From Helicobacter felis ATCC 49179 (GTDB lineage Bacteria; Campylobacterota; Campylobacteria; Campylobacterales; Helicobacteraceae), in NCBI RefSeq assembly GCF_000200595.1, contig NC_014810.2:1374311-1438310 (forward strand): 64,000 bases of DNA. Direction: 5' to 3'. Both the position numbers and the translations under genes were made by a program. The notes beneath the pieces are model-generated. The model saw nothing but the letters and a program-made list of their open reading frames with translations. It did no database searches and had not been told where the DNA came from. Numbering within the stretch: position 1 is the stretch's first letter; every line of letters begins with the position of its first letter. Positions 19,507 through 28,380 of this stretch are shown here, piece after piece.

Positions 19507-20180
19507 TCTAAACGCCTTCTAAAGAGCACAAAAATACCTACCATAACCAATAGTGTAGGTAAGAGAAAATGGGTTTTGCCAAAGAGGATAAAGCAAGCTA
19601 GCGCACTTAAAAGCCCGATGAGCGCAGGGGCGTGGCGTTTGGTGGCTTTCCATTGCTCTATAAAGATCACTAAAAAAGTCCCCACTACGATAAAAGAGAT
19701 GCCCTCCACATTGAGGCTAAACCCATCGCCCAAAACTGCCCCCAAAGCCGTGCCCACCATCCAATAAATATGATTGAGGAGTGCGATAGCGAACATAAAA
19801 TCCTCGCGCGCGCTCTGCTTGGGTTTGGCAAAGTTCAAGAGCATGAAAGTTTCATCGGTAAGAGTGTGGGCTAAATAGTAGATGCGTTTGCCTGTTGTGC
19901 TAAAGGGTTCTAGCATGGAGATCGCATAGCAGATTTGGCGCGTGTTGAGCAGAGCGACTAGCAGGAAGATACTCAGCAGGCTCGCGTGCGCGCTGAGTAA
20001 TCCAACCACCAAAAACTGCACCGCTCCGGCATAAACAAAAAGCCCCATAAACATGGCCACCCAAAAGCCATACCCCTCTTGTTGCACCAAAACTCCAAAG
20101 GTCGCGCCCATGAGAATAAAGCCTAAGAGCATGGGGATGGTGTGGGGAAAGGCTTCCTTAAATGCTAGAGTGCTAGGCAT
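19503..20180 (-). CDS. azlC: Branched-chain amino acid exporter, AzlC family
   Basis: A 225-residue inner membrane protein of the AzlC family (LIV-E exporter). The conserved N-terminal segment LGFILMGATFGVLVQQEGYGF is present, followed by the AVQFLVVGLL and LLNTRQICYAISM region in helices 2-4. Substrates in studied members are leucine, valine and related compounds. It overlaps the upstream ABC-2 permease by eight bases and couples to azlD, so the exporter operon and AzlCD may be expressed together. Confidence 0.9.
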   Translation of the reverse strand: MPSTLAFKEAFPHTIPMLLGFILMGATFGVLVQQEGYGFWVAMFMGLFVYAGAVQFLVVGLLSAHASLLSIFLLVALLNTRQICYAISMLEPFSTTGKRIYYLAHTLTDETFMLLNFAKPKQSAREDFMFAIALLNHIYWMVGTALGAVLGDGFSLNVEGISFIVVGTFLVIFIEQWKATKRHAPALIGLLSALACFILFGKTHFLLPTLLVMVGIFVLFRRRLE

Positions 20181-21273
20181 ATTGTCTCCTAGAAAGTCTC
20201 CAAGCCCCTAATAGAGAGCTTAGGAAAAAGATTCCTGCTAAATACCATAAATGGGGCAAAGTTGCCTCTAAGGGCGCGCCTAATTGGTTGAGCATGACCA
20301 TAGAGGAAATCCCATGGTAGGCGGGCACAATTTGTAAAAATGTGCGCAAAAAGGGGGGCAAGAGTTCTAGGGGCCAAATGAAGCCCACCATAAAAATTAA
20401 GGGCAGGGAGGAGAGTAAAATGATTTGGGTGGCATGCGCCTCTTTTTTAAGATAAGTGCCCAGCACCACCCCACAGCTTGCTGTGCTCATCAAAAACAAG
20501 AGCGCAAGGGCGAGCAGGGCGGAGGGGTTAGCATGGATGTGGATGCCATAATGAGGAAATAATACCCCAAAGTAGAGCAGCACAAACGCCGTATAGATCG
20601 CACTAAAACTCAGCGCGCGCACAAGCACCACACGCAACGCCTCTAAAAAACTGGGCATCAAACGCGCTTGTGCGCAGGTGAGCATGCTCGCCCCAATGAG
20701 CAGAGTTTGGTGCAAAATAAAAATAAACACATTGGCGATCGCGTAGTTGAGGTAGCCTATAGAGGGGTTATATAGTGGGATGGTTTTTAGCACAAAGAGA
20801 TTATGATCGCGGCGTATCTCTCTTAAATGGCTTTTATAGGTTTTGATCTCATCACTGAGCGCGTTGCTGACATCCACAAGAGCATTGGCGATCGCTCCAT
20901 AGATGAGGAAATAGTTGGCATTAGCATAGAGCTCAATCTGTGCGGGGGTGGAGGTGTAGAGCGCGCGCTCAAAGAAGGCAGGAATGAACACAATTCCATA
21001 CACTTTTTCTTGTTCTAAAAGTTGTTTAGCCTCCTGCATAGAATCGCTGAAGGCCTTGATAGACACCCCCGGAGCGCTCTCTAACATGCGGATCAACTTC
21101 CTAGAGAGGGCGCTATGGTCCATGTCCACCACCGCCACGCTTTGGCGTGTTACGATGTCGTTTTGATAGGGGAGGGGGTAGAGGAAAGCGTAAAAAAGAG
21201 GTCCTACAATCACAATAAAACGCACCCCTGCGTGGGTGAAAATGGCTTTAAGTTCTTCTAAGAGTGTGCGCAT
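20173..21273 (-). CDS. ABC-2 type permease (second of a pair)
   Basis: A 366-residue ABC-2 family membrane subunit. It has one N-terminal membrane helix, a long extracytoplasmic domain of about 150 residues (with VVDMDHSALSRKLIRML), and five C-terminal helices, as in YhhJ/YbhR-type exporters. I place the start at the ATG at 21273, overlapping the upstream permease by 16 bases. An ATG at 21297 is an alternative, and the longer frame to 21357 would overlap by 100 bases. It pairs with the next gene as a heterodimer or as the second half of an exporter. No ATP-binding subunit is encoded nearby. Confidence 0.8.
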   Translation of the reverse strand: MRTLLEELKAIFTHAGVRFIVIVGPLFYAFLYPLPYQNDIVTRQSVAVVDMDHSALSRKLIRMLESAPGVSIKAFSDSMQEAKQLLEQEKVYGIVFIPAFFERALYTSTPAQIELYANANYFLIYGAIANALVDVSNALSDEIKTYKSHLREIRRDHNLFVLKTIPLYNPSIGYLNYAIANVFIFILHQTLLIGASMLTCAQARLMPSFLEALRVVLVRALSFSAIYTAFVLLYFGVLFPHYGIHIHANPSALLALALLFLMSTASCGVVLGTYLKKEAHATQIILLSSLPLIFMVGFIWPLELLPPFLRTFLQIVPAYHGISSMVMLNQLGAPLEATLPHLWYLAGIFFLSSLLGAWRLSRRQYA

Positions 21274-22325
21274 CTTTTCTTTTCTTTCAAAGACCATATG
21301 CACAGCCCCAAAGGCAAAAACAGCAGAAAAAAGCCCATCTTGAGCAAAGTTTGCCATGCCAACACTAGCCCATCATGGTAATGAGATAGAGCGATGAGCA
21401 TTTTCATAAAATAGCTCACGGGCAATAAAGAACCCCAAAATTCCCCTAGCACGCTCATATTACTCACCGGGTAGGTAACCCCCACAAAGGCGAGTGAGGG
21501 GGCAGTATAAGCTGCGATCGCTGAGGCGCTTTTGATAGGATCGCCCAGCAGGGCATACAAAACTAGGGCCACACTAGAAATACCAAGCACCATGAGCACC
21601 ACGCCACTCAAAAGCAGTTCTAAATGTGCGTAATAAGGTTTTAGAAATCCTAACATCAACGCGCCCCACAGGCTAAAAATCAGCGTATTAAGCCATAACG
21701 CCCTGAAAGCTTGCTTAAGACTTTGGGCGTGTCCTAGCAGATTGAGCATGCCCACAGCGGCTAAAATTTGCCACATACAGGGCAAAATCACCCCGAGCAA
21801 GAATTGCGCGTAATTGCTATTTTCGTTATAGAGAGGGTGGATTTTGGTATGCACGGGAAAAGCGAGCGCTTTAGCGGTGTTTAAATTACTCTGTGTGGCT
21901 AAATTCATCGCCACATCGTTTTTAACATTGAGGGTCATCAGAGTTTGGAGAAACGCGCTAGAAATTGCCTTGCCCACTAGGACAAACTCAGCATTGTAAT
22001 AAAGCGCGATAGGGGTTTTTACCCCTAACTTGGTGCGCCGCTCTAAACCGCTGGGCAACACCACCACCGCATAGATCCCCTTACTGGCTAGGTCTTGCTT
22101 TGCTTGATTTAAAGAGGGGTAAAAGTGCAGAATGTGCAAATGGCTATTGGCATTCAAGGCGTTTTTAATCTCTAGGCTCAAATGGCTATGATCTAAGTCT
22201 ATAATTCCAATAGGTAATTTTGTAGGAAGCTCTTTATAAAAAATCCCAACCATCAAGGCCCACAAACACAAGGGCAGACCAAAAAGTAAAACAAGCGTAA
22301 ATTTATCTTGGCCTAGTTGTGGCAT
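21258..22325 (-). CDS. ABC-2 type permease (first of a pair)
   Basis: A 355-residue ABC-2 family protein with the same topology as its downstream neighbour: an N-terminal helix (LVLLFGLPLCLWALMVGIFY), an extracytoplasmic domain containing IDLDHSHLSLEIKNAL, and a cluster of C-terminal helices. The two are clearly paralogous in layout. The start is adjacent to the membrane fusion gene stop (one-base overlap). The order TolC, HlyD, permease, permease matches the H. pylori HP1489-HP1486 block. The exported substrate is unknown; drugs, bile compounds or an envelope molecule are possible. Confidence 0.82.
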   Translation of the reverse strand: MPQLGQDKFTLVLLFGLPLCLWALMVGIFYKELPTKLPIGIIDLDHSHLSLEIKNALNANSHLHILHFYPSLNQAKQDLASKGIYAVVVLPSGLERRTKLGVKTPIALYYNAEFVLVGKAISSAFLQTLMTLNVKNDVAMNLATQSNLNTAKALAFPVHTKIHPLYNENSNYAQFLLGVILPCMWQILAAVGMLNLLGHAQSLKQAFRALWLNTLIFSLWGALMLGFLKPYYAHLELLLSGVVLMVLGISSVALVLYALLGDPIKSASAIAAYTAPSLAFVGVTYPVSNMSVLGEFWGSLLPVSYFMKMLIALSHYHDGLVLAWQTLLKMGFFLLFLPLGLCIWSLKEKKRCAHS

Positions 22326-23311
22326 TAAGGATTGACCAACACGCTCATGCCCACCCGCAAGCGCGCCATTTCGCTCAAAGGGGTTGCCTCAATGCTAAAA
22401 GAGCGCATGTCATAACTCTTGCTCGCGCTCGTGCTCTTCCATGTTGCAAAATCTCCCATCACGCTCACATAAGTTACTTTAAATTGCAATTCTTGATCTA
22501 AGGCTGGAACATAGCCTTTAAACACAGAGCCTACGCTAAATTTTTTCAAATATTTTTCAGGCACACTGAGATTAAGCCACGCATGCGCGGTGTCTGTAAC
22601 TAAAACTACCGGAAAACCCTTAGGGCTCAACTCGCCCCCATAGAGAATCACATTGCTCACTTCTCCATCAATGGGGCTATAGGCATTTTTATCGCGCAAG
22701 AATACCTGCACTTCATTAAGTTGTCCTAGTGCAGCTTGTTCTTTTTCTTTAGCAGCAACCTTGCTCTCATGGCTGGCCCCCTCGCGCGCTAGCTGGTATT
22801 GTTGGAAAGCGGCTTCCTTGTTATAGGTCGCGCTCTGAAAGGCCGCATAGGCTTCATCTCTTTTCTGCAAGCTCGCTACGCCCTTATCATAGAGTTCTTG
22901 GACTCGTCTATAAGTTTCTTGTGCTAGATCGCTCTGTGCCTTAGCGGCCCGATACACATCTCTTGCACCCTGAATGCTTTGGGTGCGGCTTCCCTTTAAC
23001 ACCTCATCGCGCAGGGCTTGGGCGGCTTTGTGGCTAGAACTGGCTTGTAAAAGTTTGGCTTGGACTTCAGGACTATTAATACTAAAGACTAGATCGCCTT
23101 TTTTGATGCGATCCCCCTTTTTAACCACTACCTTTTCAATGCGCCCGGCAAGCTTAGAACTCACGCTGTATTCTCGAGCCTCAATAAAGCCCTGTAAACG
23201 CTCTTCTTTGTGGGTATAGGCTTGGTAATAAAGAGTGCCCAGCCACCCCAAAATTCCTAAAAAGACCACCACGATGAGAACTAAAATACCCTTATTTGAT
23301 GTTTTCGCCAT
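22325..23311 (-). CDS. HlyD/EmrA-type membrane fusion protein
   Basis: A 328-residue periplasmic adaptor. One N-terminal membrane helix (ILVLIVVVFLGILGWLGT) is followed by a lipoyl-like half (GRIEKVVVKKGDRIKKGDLV). A helical hairpin rich in Ala, Gln and Lys comes next, then the second lipoyl half with YSPIDGEVSNV. It bridges the inner membrane permeases to the TolC-like channel. I start at the ATG at 23311 (MAKTSNKG); the longer frame to 23335 lacks a better ribosome site. Confidence 0.88.
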   Translation of the reverse strand: MAKTSNKGILVLIVVVFLGILGWLGTLYYQAYTHKEERLQGFIEAREYSVSSKLAGRIEKVVVKKGDRIKKGDLVFSINSPEVQAKLLQASSSHKAAQALRDEVLKGSRTQSIQGARDVYRAAKAQSDLAQETYRRVQELYDKGVASLQKRDEAYAAFQSATYNKEAAFQQYQLAREGASHESKVAAKEKEQAALGQLNEVQVFLRDKNAYSPIDGEVSNVILYGGELSPKGFPVVLVTDTAHAWLNLSVPEKYLKKFSVGSVFKGYVPALDQELQFKVTYVSVMGDFATWKSTSASKSYDMRSFSIEATPLSEMARLRVGMSVLVNP

Positions 23312-23318
23312 ATTGATC

Positions 23319-24770
23319 CTAGTGTGCGTAATCATAGAAAAGATCGATGTGATCCCCTAAAGCCATCAAGTCCACAAGTGCGCTAATGTATTTAAAAGCG
23401 CTCGTCTTTTGCTCAATAAGCGCGCCAGAAAGGGCGTTGCGCGCATCGATCACTAAAGAGTTTGTGCTCATCCCTTCCTTAAACGCCTCTTCTTGAAGTT
23501 TTAAATTTTCTTTGGCCAGCTCAATGCTTGTGTTAAGACTATTGTACTCGCGCAAAGCGGCTTGACACTGCAAATAAGTTTTGTGCACCAAAAGTTCCAT
23601 GTCTTTTTTTGCCTGACTTTGGAGCGCGCTGGTTTGGAGTTCGTCAATTTTAGCAGCTTGGTAGTGCAAGATGCGCCCTGTGGGAGTCAAAATAGGCAGA
23701 CGCGCCCCCACACCCACAAACCATTCTGGAATCATATTCGTTAAGGTGGAATTATTTTGCTTCATAATATAAGCCCCAAAAAAGTTAAAATGAGGGAGGA
23801 ATTTAGACACCTGCAATTTGACCATTTCATGCGCGCTCTGTCTTTTAATGGCCAAACTTTTAAGAGCAGGGTAAGAACTCAAAGTTTCCTGAATAAAAAA
23901 ATTGAGATTGGGTAAACTCTTGGGGTGGATATTTAAATTAGCTACAGGGCTAAAATGCGCGCTAGAAGTATCTTGCTTGGAAAGAATGGTATTAAAGGCT
24001 AAATTGGCGATCTCTAGGGCATCTCTAGCTTGCATGGTTTTGATCTTACTTTTTTCATAGGCTACAGAGGCACTGAGCACTTCTATGCGCGCGATTTGGC
24101 CTGCCTTTTGGCGTTTGAGGGCGTTTTGGTAATGCTCTAAGTGTCCCTTTTCTACATCTTGGAGCACGCTCAAAACTTCTCTATTCAACACCAAGCCATA
24201 GTAAATTTTTACCAACTCTTGGAAAGTAGAAAGCCGTTTTAAGCGCGAAACCTCCCTTGATTCTTTATGCGCTAAAGAGGCGAGTTTGCTCATATAAAAG
24301 CGCGCCCCACCCATGTAGAGAGGGTAAATGATACTCAAAGCCCCCAAAACTACATTTTCTTTAGAAAAAAGCAGGGGTTGATTTAGTACGCCCAGTGCAC
24401 TTCCCAACCCCCCAGCTAGAGCGCCCCCCCCTAGAGCACTTAGCGGTGGCTTGCCCAAATCAGTAGCTAGTCTTGTGTCAAGTTTTTGTAATTTTGCGCG
24501 GGTAGTTTGGCTGAGCAGCTGTGTTTCCACCGGCTTATTTAAATGCACATAAAAAGCACTCAGATCAATTTGAGGCAAAAAGGAAAGTTTGGCTGCCGTG
24601 CTGAGTTTTTTAGCCTTTTTCTCCGCATAATCCTGCGCTTTGATCCCATCATAATTGTTTAAAACAATCCCCCAAGCTTCTTTGAGGGAAACCTGTTGCG
24701 TGCCATCATTCCCAATAGATGCGCCCCAAAGCAACCCTGTAACGCATACAATTCCAACCAAATACCGCAC
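23319..24770 (-). CDS. TolC-family outer membrane efflux protein
   Basis: A 483-residue outer membrane channel with a signal peptide (YLVGIVCVTGLLWGA) and two OEP repeats of long helices and short strands (for example LLSQTTRAKLQKLDTRLATD and the later VLQDVEKGHLEHYQNALKRQ). It completes the export conduit with the adaptor and permeases downstream. A run of eight C on the plus strand (24424-24431) encodes a Gly stretch near residue 115 and is a possible slippage site. The start abuts the stop of the CorC-type gene, so all are in one transcript. Confidence 0.88.
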   Translation of the reverse strand: MRYLVGIVCVTGLLWGASIGNDGTQQVSLKEAWGIVLNNYDGIKAQDYAEKKAKKLSTAAKLSFLPQIDLSAFYVHLNKPVETQLLSQTTRAKLQKLDTRLATDLGKPPLSALGGGALAGGLGSALGVLNQPLLFSKENVVLGALSIIYPLYMGGARFYMSKLASLAHKESREVSRLKRLSTFQELVKIYYGLVLNREVLSVLQDVEKGHLEHYQNALKRQKAGQIARIEVLSASVAYEKSKIKTMQARDALEIANLAFNTILSKQDTSSAHFSPVANLNIHPKSLPNLNFFIQETLSSYPALKSLAIKRQSAHEMVKLQVSKFLPHFNFFGAYIMKQNNSTLTNMIPEWFVGVGARLPILTPTGRILHYQAAKIDELQTSALQSQAKKDMELLVHKTYLQCQAALREYNSLNTSIELAKENLKLQEEAFKEGMSTNSLVIDARNALSGALIEQKTSAFKYISALVDLMALGDHIDLFYDYAH

Positions 24771-26083
24771 TAGAGATTCTTTTTCATCAATTTAAGTTTT
24801 TTGATACGCGCCTTATCCATGTCCAATACTTCAAAGATACAATGCGCATCGCCTACCACATCGCCCACCTCTGGCAGGCGTTCCAATAAACTAAAGACAT
24901 ATCCCCCCAAAGTAACCTGCTCGTAATCAGGGTCAAATTTAACCTTAAGCAACTCTGCCATATTTTCCAAGTCCACCATTCCATCACACTCAAAAGTGTT
25001 TTCATCAAGACGCTTGATGCCCTCTTTGCTCAAATCTTGAGCGTCCGAAATATTACCCATGATCTCCTTAATAATGTCGTCCATAGTCAGCAGGCCGGAA
25101 GTGCCCCCGTATTCGTCCACTACTAAGGCGGTGTAAACCCGTTTATTGTTCATCTTGAGCAAAATCTGAGAAATAGACGCGCTCTCGGGCACAATCAGCA
25201 TTTCTTTCAGTAAATTCTTAAAATTTTGCGTGTCCTGCGGATCAAGCAGAGATGCCGAAAGCACATCCTTAATGTGGATCATCCCCAAGACATTATCTTT
25301 ATTACCATCACAACAAGGATAGCGCGTGAAAGGGTGTTTGAGCATGGTTTGGATATTGTCTTTATAAGAACATTTTAAATCAATGCAGACCATGTCATTT
25401 CTAGGAGTCATCACCTCTCTAGCGCTGGTATCAGAGAAGTCCACCGCATTTTTGATGATCTCTTCTTCGACAAAATCGATCACACCCCCTTTAAGACTCT
25501 CCCCCACGATGATTTTTAGTTCTTCTTCAGAATGCGTGCTGTCATGTTGAGGCTCAATGCCAAAAATTTTGAGCACAATCTTAGCCAAGAAGTCAAAAAG
25601 ATTGACAATGGGATAAGAGATCAGCCAAAAAGCATGCAAGGGGCGCGCGATCCACAACACCACACTCTCAGCGCGCACAATCGCAATAGATTTAGGCACA
25701 ATCTCGCCCAAAATCACATGTAAAAGCGTGATGAAGCTAAAGGCGATCACCACGCTAAGACTATGCGCCACGACATATAAACTCTCAAAACGAATCCATT
25801 TTTGTAAAAAAAGCGTAATAAAATGTGCAATGGCTGGTTCGCCCAACCAGCCCAAACCCAAGGACGCAAGGGTAACTCCTAACTGTGTCGCGCTTAGATA
25901 GGTATTTAAAGAGGCGTTGATTTTAAGAGCCAAGATGGCGTTTTGATTATTGTGTAAGCTCAACTCTTCAAGTTTAGAGCGTCTCACCTTGACAATAGCA
26001 AACTCAGAGAGCACAAAAAAAGCGTTCAGTAAAACTAATAAAAGAGCTAAAAGAAGCATGAGCAACGGTTCATACAGCCCCAA
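24770..26083 (-). CDS. HlyC/CorC-family protein (CNNM and CBS domains)
   Basis: A 437-residue inner membrane protein. The N-terminal CNNM domain has about four helices (LLALLLVLLNAFFVLSEFAI). It is followed by a CBS pair introduced by AREVMTPRNDMVCIDL near residue 218 and a C-terminal CorC_HlyC domain (VTLGGYVFSLLERLPEVGD). Such proteins are associated with magnesium or cobalt export; the hemolysin name is historical. The gene lies between pit and the exporter genes, as in H. pylori. Confidence 0.88.
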   Translation of the reverse strand: MGLYEPLLMLLLALLLVLLNAFFVLSEFAIVKVRRSKLEELSLHNNQNAILALKINASLNTYLSATQLGVTLASLGLGWLGEPAIAHFITLFLQKWIRFESLYVVAHSLSVVIAFSFITLLHVILGEIVPKSIAIVRAESVVLWIARPLHAFWLISYPIVNLFDFLAKIVLKIFGIEPQHDSTHSEEELKIIVGESLKGGVIDFVEEEIIKNAVDFSDTSAREVMTPRNDMVCIDLKCSYKDNIQTMLKHPFTRYPCCDGNKDNVLGMIHIKDVLSASLLDPQDTQNFKNLLKEMLIVPESASISQILLKMNNKRVYTALVVDEYGGTSGLLTMDDIIKEIMGNISDAQDLSKEGIKRLDENTFECDGMVDLENMAELLKVKFDPDYEQVTLGGYVFSLLERLPEVGDVVGDAHCIFEVLDMDKARIKKLKLMKKNL

Positions 26084-26121
26084 GAAAACAACTCCTTAAA
26101 AAGTGGAGCGTGGATTTCACT

Positions 26122-27735
26122 TTAGAGTCGCCCCACAACACCAAAGACATCGATAAGATAATATCCTAGCGCTCCTAACAGGGTAGAAATAGGCACGGTG
26201 ATCAGCCAAGCCGTAACAATCTTTTTGATCACAGAACGCTTAACAAGCTCGCTCTTATAAGCTTTTTTGAGCGATTTGCGCTCTTTCTTACTCAAACCTA
26301 TAGAGTACTCTAGGGTATTATTATCTTTTTTGAGTGCTTTAAGATAGGCTAACATCTCCTTTTTTTGTTGGGGACTGGCCTTTTCAAAGCGTTCTAAGAA
26401 ATTTTTAATCACGCTAGCATCTTCGCCAGCATGGGCATCTAAGATCATTTGCTTCATCTCTAGGGTGCGCCTATGCAACATCTCACGCAGAAAACCCACC
26501 CCAAAAACCGCTCCGATAGTGATATGAGTCGAGCTTACAGGCAAACCTAATTTAGAGGCAAAAAGCACGGTAATCACAGTCGCCATCGCGATACAAAAAG
26601 CCTGCATTTTGTCTAGTTCTGTAATCTCACTCCCCACGGTTTTAATGAGTTTGGGGCCATAAAGGCTTAGGCCTAAAGCGATCCCCATCCCCCCAATGAG
26701 CATGATCCACATGGGCGCGTAAGCACTCGTAGGAATGGTATTCTGCCCCCATTGTTGCAAACTCTGCACAATAGCTGCTAAAGGGCCTACAGCATTGGCT
26801 ACATCATTAGCTCCGTGCGCAAAACTTAACAAGGCCGCGCCAAAAATAAGCGGGTAGGTGAAAAGAGTGTGCACACTCTCTCTGGTGTTTTCTAAACCAG
26901 GAAGTTTTTTAGCAACATAGGATTTAAAGATCCAAAAGACACACAAACCTGCTATGAAGCTTAAGAGAATGTCCTGCCATCCCTGCAACATAAAAGGTAA
27001 CTTTTTGTTTAAAACTTTGGCAAACATATACCAAGTAAAGGCCATACCCATGATTCCCACTAAAATGGGCATCACTTGCATGGCAGCTTGTTTTTTATCT
27101 TCTTTGTCGCTTAAAACATGTTTGATGCCAGCAAGCAGACCCATAGCAATTCCCCCCCCCATTACCGGAGAAATGACCCAACTAGCTACAATTCCTCCCA
27201 AGAAATGCCACTCGACAGCCCCCACACCTCCGGCCATCAAACCTGCTCCCAACACCCCCCCTACAATAGAGTGTGTGGTAGAAACAGGCGCGCCAATAGC
27301 AGTGGCCAAGTGCAACCAAATAGCCCCTGAAAGCAGAGCAGAGAGCATCATGCCTACAAAAACTGCGCTATCATGGATGTGTGCAGGGTTGATAATTTTA
27401 CCCTTGATGCTTTGCACCACATCCGCACCTGCTAGCACAGCCCCTAAAACTTCGCAAATAGCGGCCAGTAAAATCGCCATGCCCAAAGTGATCGCTTGAG
27501 AGCCCACTAGAGGCCCTACATTATTGGCGACATCGTTAGCCCCGATGTTCATCGCCATATACCCCCCCACCACAGTCGCCAAAGCGAGCAAAGGAAGGTG
27601 TATGTGCACATGCCCTAAGACTAAAGACATGCCCGCGATACACACCACAAACACAACAGCCAAAGTGATCTTGACATTATCTCTTTGGAGGTCTTTAAAG
27701 GCTTTTTTAAGTGGAGAAGCGTCTTTGGCTTTCAT
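26122..27735 (-). CDS. pit: Inorganic phosphate transporter, PiT family
   Basis: A 537-residue membrane protein with the two duplicated PiT signatures: GANDVANNVGPLVGSQA near residue 65 and GANDVANAVGPLAAI near residue 315. About ten helices and a central cytoplasmic loop are visible. PiT proteins carry metal-phosphate with protons. A run of nine C on the plus strand at 27152-27160, the longest homopolymer I found in a gene here, encodes Gly-Gly-Gly. It could slip and switch the gene off. The C-terminal cytoplasmic region is Lys-rich. Divergent from the 27790 gene. Confidence 0.92.
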   Translation of the reverse strand: MKAKDASPLKKAFKDLQRDNVKITLAVVFVVCIAGMSLVLGHVHIHLPLLALATVVGGYMAMNIGANDVANNVGPLVGSQAITLGMAILLAAICEVLGAVLAGADVVQSIKGKIINPAHIHDSAVFVGMMLSALLSGAIWLHLATAIGAPVSTTHSIVGGVLGAGLMAGGVGAVEWHFLGGIVASWVISPVMGGGIAMGLLAGIKHVLSDKEDKKQAAMQVMPILVGIMGMAFTWYMFAKVLNKKLPFMLQGWQDILLSFIAGLCVFWIFKSYVAKKLPGLENTRESVHTLFTYPLIFGAALLSFAHGANDVANAVGPLAAIVQSLQQWGQNTIPTSAYAPMWIMLIGGMGIALGLSLYGPKLIKTVGSEITELDKMQAFCIAMATVITVLFASKLGLPVSSTHITIGAVFGVGFLREMLHRRTLEMKQMILDAHAGEDASVIKNFLERFEKASPQQKKEMLAYLKALKKDNNTLEYSIGLSKKERKSLKKAYKSELVKRSVIKKIVTAWLITVPISTLLGALGYYLIDVFGVVGRL

Positions 27736-27749
27736 TGTGGGCGCACTTT

Positions 27750-27757
27750 AATATAAA
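27750..27757. promoter_or_regulatory. Overlapping divergent -10 boxes between pit and the phosphorylase-like gene
   Basis: AATATAAA gives TATATT on the minus strand (15 bases before the pit start, close but possible for a short leader) and TATAAA on the plus strand (33 bases before the gene at 27790). The 54-base gap holds nothing else recognisable. Confidence 0.35.
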
Positions 27758-27789
27758 ATAGTCTAAGAACTGCTTAAAAAGGAATCATC

Positions 27790-28329
27790 ATGTTCGTGTG
27801 TGCAGGTAGAATAGAAAACTTGTTAGGAGCTAAAAGTATCGGTGTGGGTCTTATTGAGAGTGCGATCTGCTTAAGCAGACTCTGCCTTTTAGAGAGACCT
27901 AAGGAGCTGATCTTTGTGGGCAGTGCCGGGGCGTATTCCAAAGAGATTCCTCTCTTAAGTCTTTTTAAGAGCAAGGAGGCTTATCAAATTGAGCAAAGCT
28001 TTGCACAAGCGCAGAGTTACACGCCACTAGAAAACTATCTTGAGGTGCAGAGCGCGCTTTTTGAATCTAAAAAATTGCCCTCTGCCAAGGTCAATTCGAG
28101 CAATTACATTCATACCAATCAAGACTTTGCCAAACAGATGAGTTGTGCGGGTATCCTCTTAGAAAATATGGAATTTTTTGCCGTCCTCAGCGCAGCGCAG
28201 GCGTTTAAAATTCCTGCTATGGGAGTGTTTTGCGTGAGTAACTATGTAGGAGCGCATGCCCATCAAGAATTTTTACAACACAGCGCACAAGTTAAAAAAA
28301 ACTTAGAGACTTGTATTAGAGAATTTTAG
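27790..28329 (+). CDS. Nucleoside phosphorylase-like protein
   Basis: A 179-residue protein resembling the nucleoside phosphorylase/hydrolase fold. It has an N-terminal GxxG region with IFVGSAGAYS and a C-terminal LLENMEFFAVLSAAQAFKIP segment, where the Glu-Met-Glu pattern is typical of the purine and methyladenosine nucleosidase family. The usual catalytic Asp in the SD motif that follows is replaced by Asn (VSNYVG). At 179 residues it is shorter than typical members (about 230). AAGGA precedes the ATG. It may be a divergent or non-catalytic member; the substrate is unknown. Confidence 0.6.
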   Translation: MFVCAGRIENLLGAKSIGVGLIESAICLSRLCLLERPKELIFVGSAGAYSKEIPLLSLFKSKEAYQIEQSFAQAQSYTPLENYLEVQSALFESKKLPSAKVNSSNYIHTNQDFAKQMSCAGILLENMEFFAVLSAAQAFKIPAMGVFCVSNYVGAHAHQEFLQHSAQVKKNLETCIREF

Positions 28330-28330
28330 C

Positions 28331-28336
28331 TATACT
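28331..28336 (+). promoter_or_regulatory. Predicted -10 box of the small Asn-rich peptide gene
   Basis: TATACT preceded by AGC follows the stop of the upstream gene. Transcription would begin at about 28343, the first base of a perfect palindrome. Confidence 0.5.
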
Positions 28337-28342
28337 GAATGT

Positions 28343-28358
28343 GGAAACTGCAGTTTCC
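28343..28358 (+). promoter_or_regulatory. 16-bp perfect palindrome, probable 5' mRNA stem-loop
   Basis: GGAAACTGCAGTTTCC is a perfect palindrome. As RNA it folds into a six-pair stem with a TGCA loop placed at or next to the predicted 5' end of the mRNA. It could protect the transcript from 5' decay or be a protein operator. The ribosome site AAAGGAGA follows 11-18 bases later. Confidence 0.55.
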
Positions 28359-28380
28359 AATCTTTAGAAAGGAGAACACT

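Noticed and set aside
21274-21357. Extension of the second ABC-2 permease to 21357
   Set aside because: It would overlap the first permease by 100 bases and add residues that do not fit the membrane topology.
26954-27499. 181-residue plus-strand ORF antisense to pit
   Set aside because: It is the complement of pit with a Thr/Pro-rich, membrane-shadow composition and no start signals.
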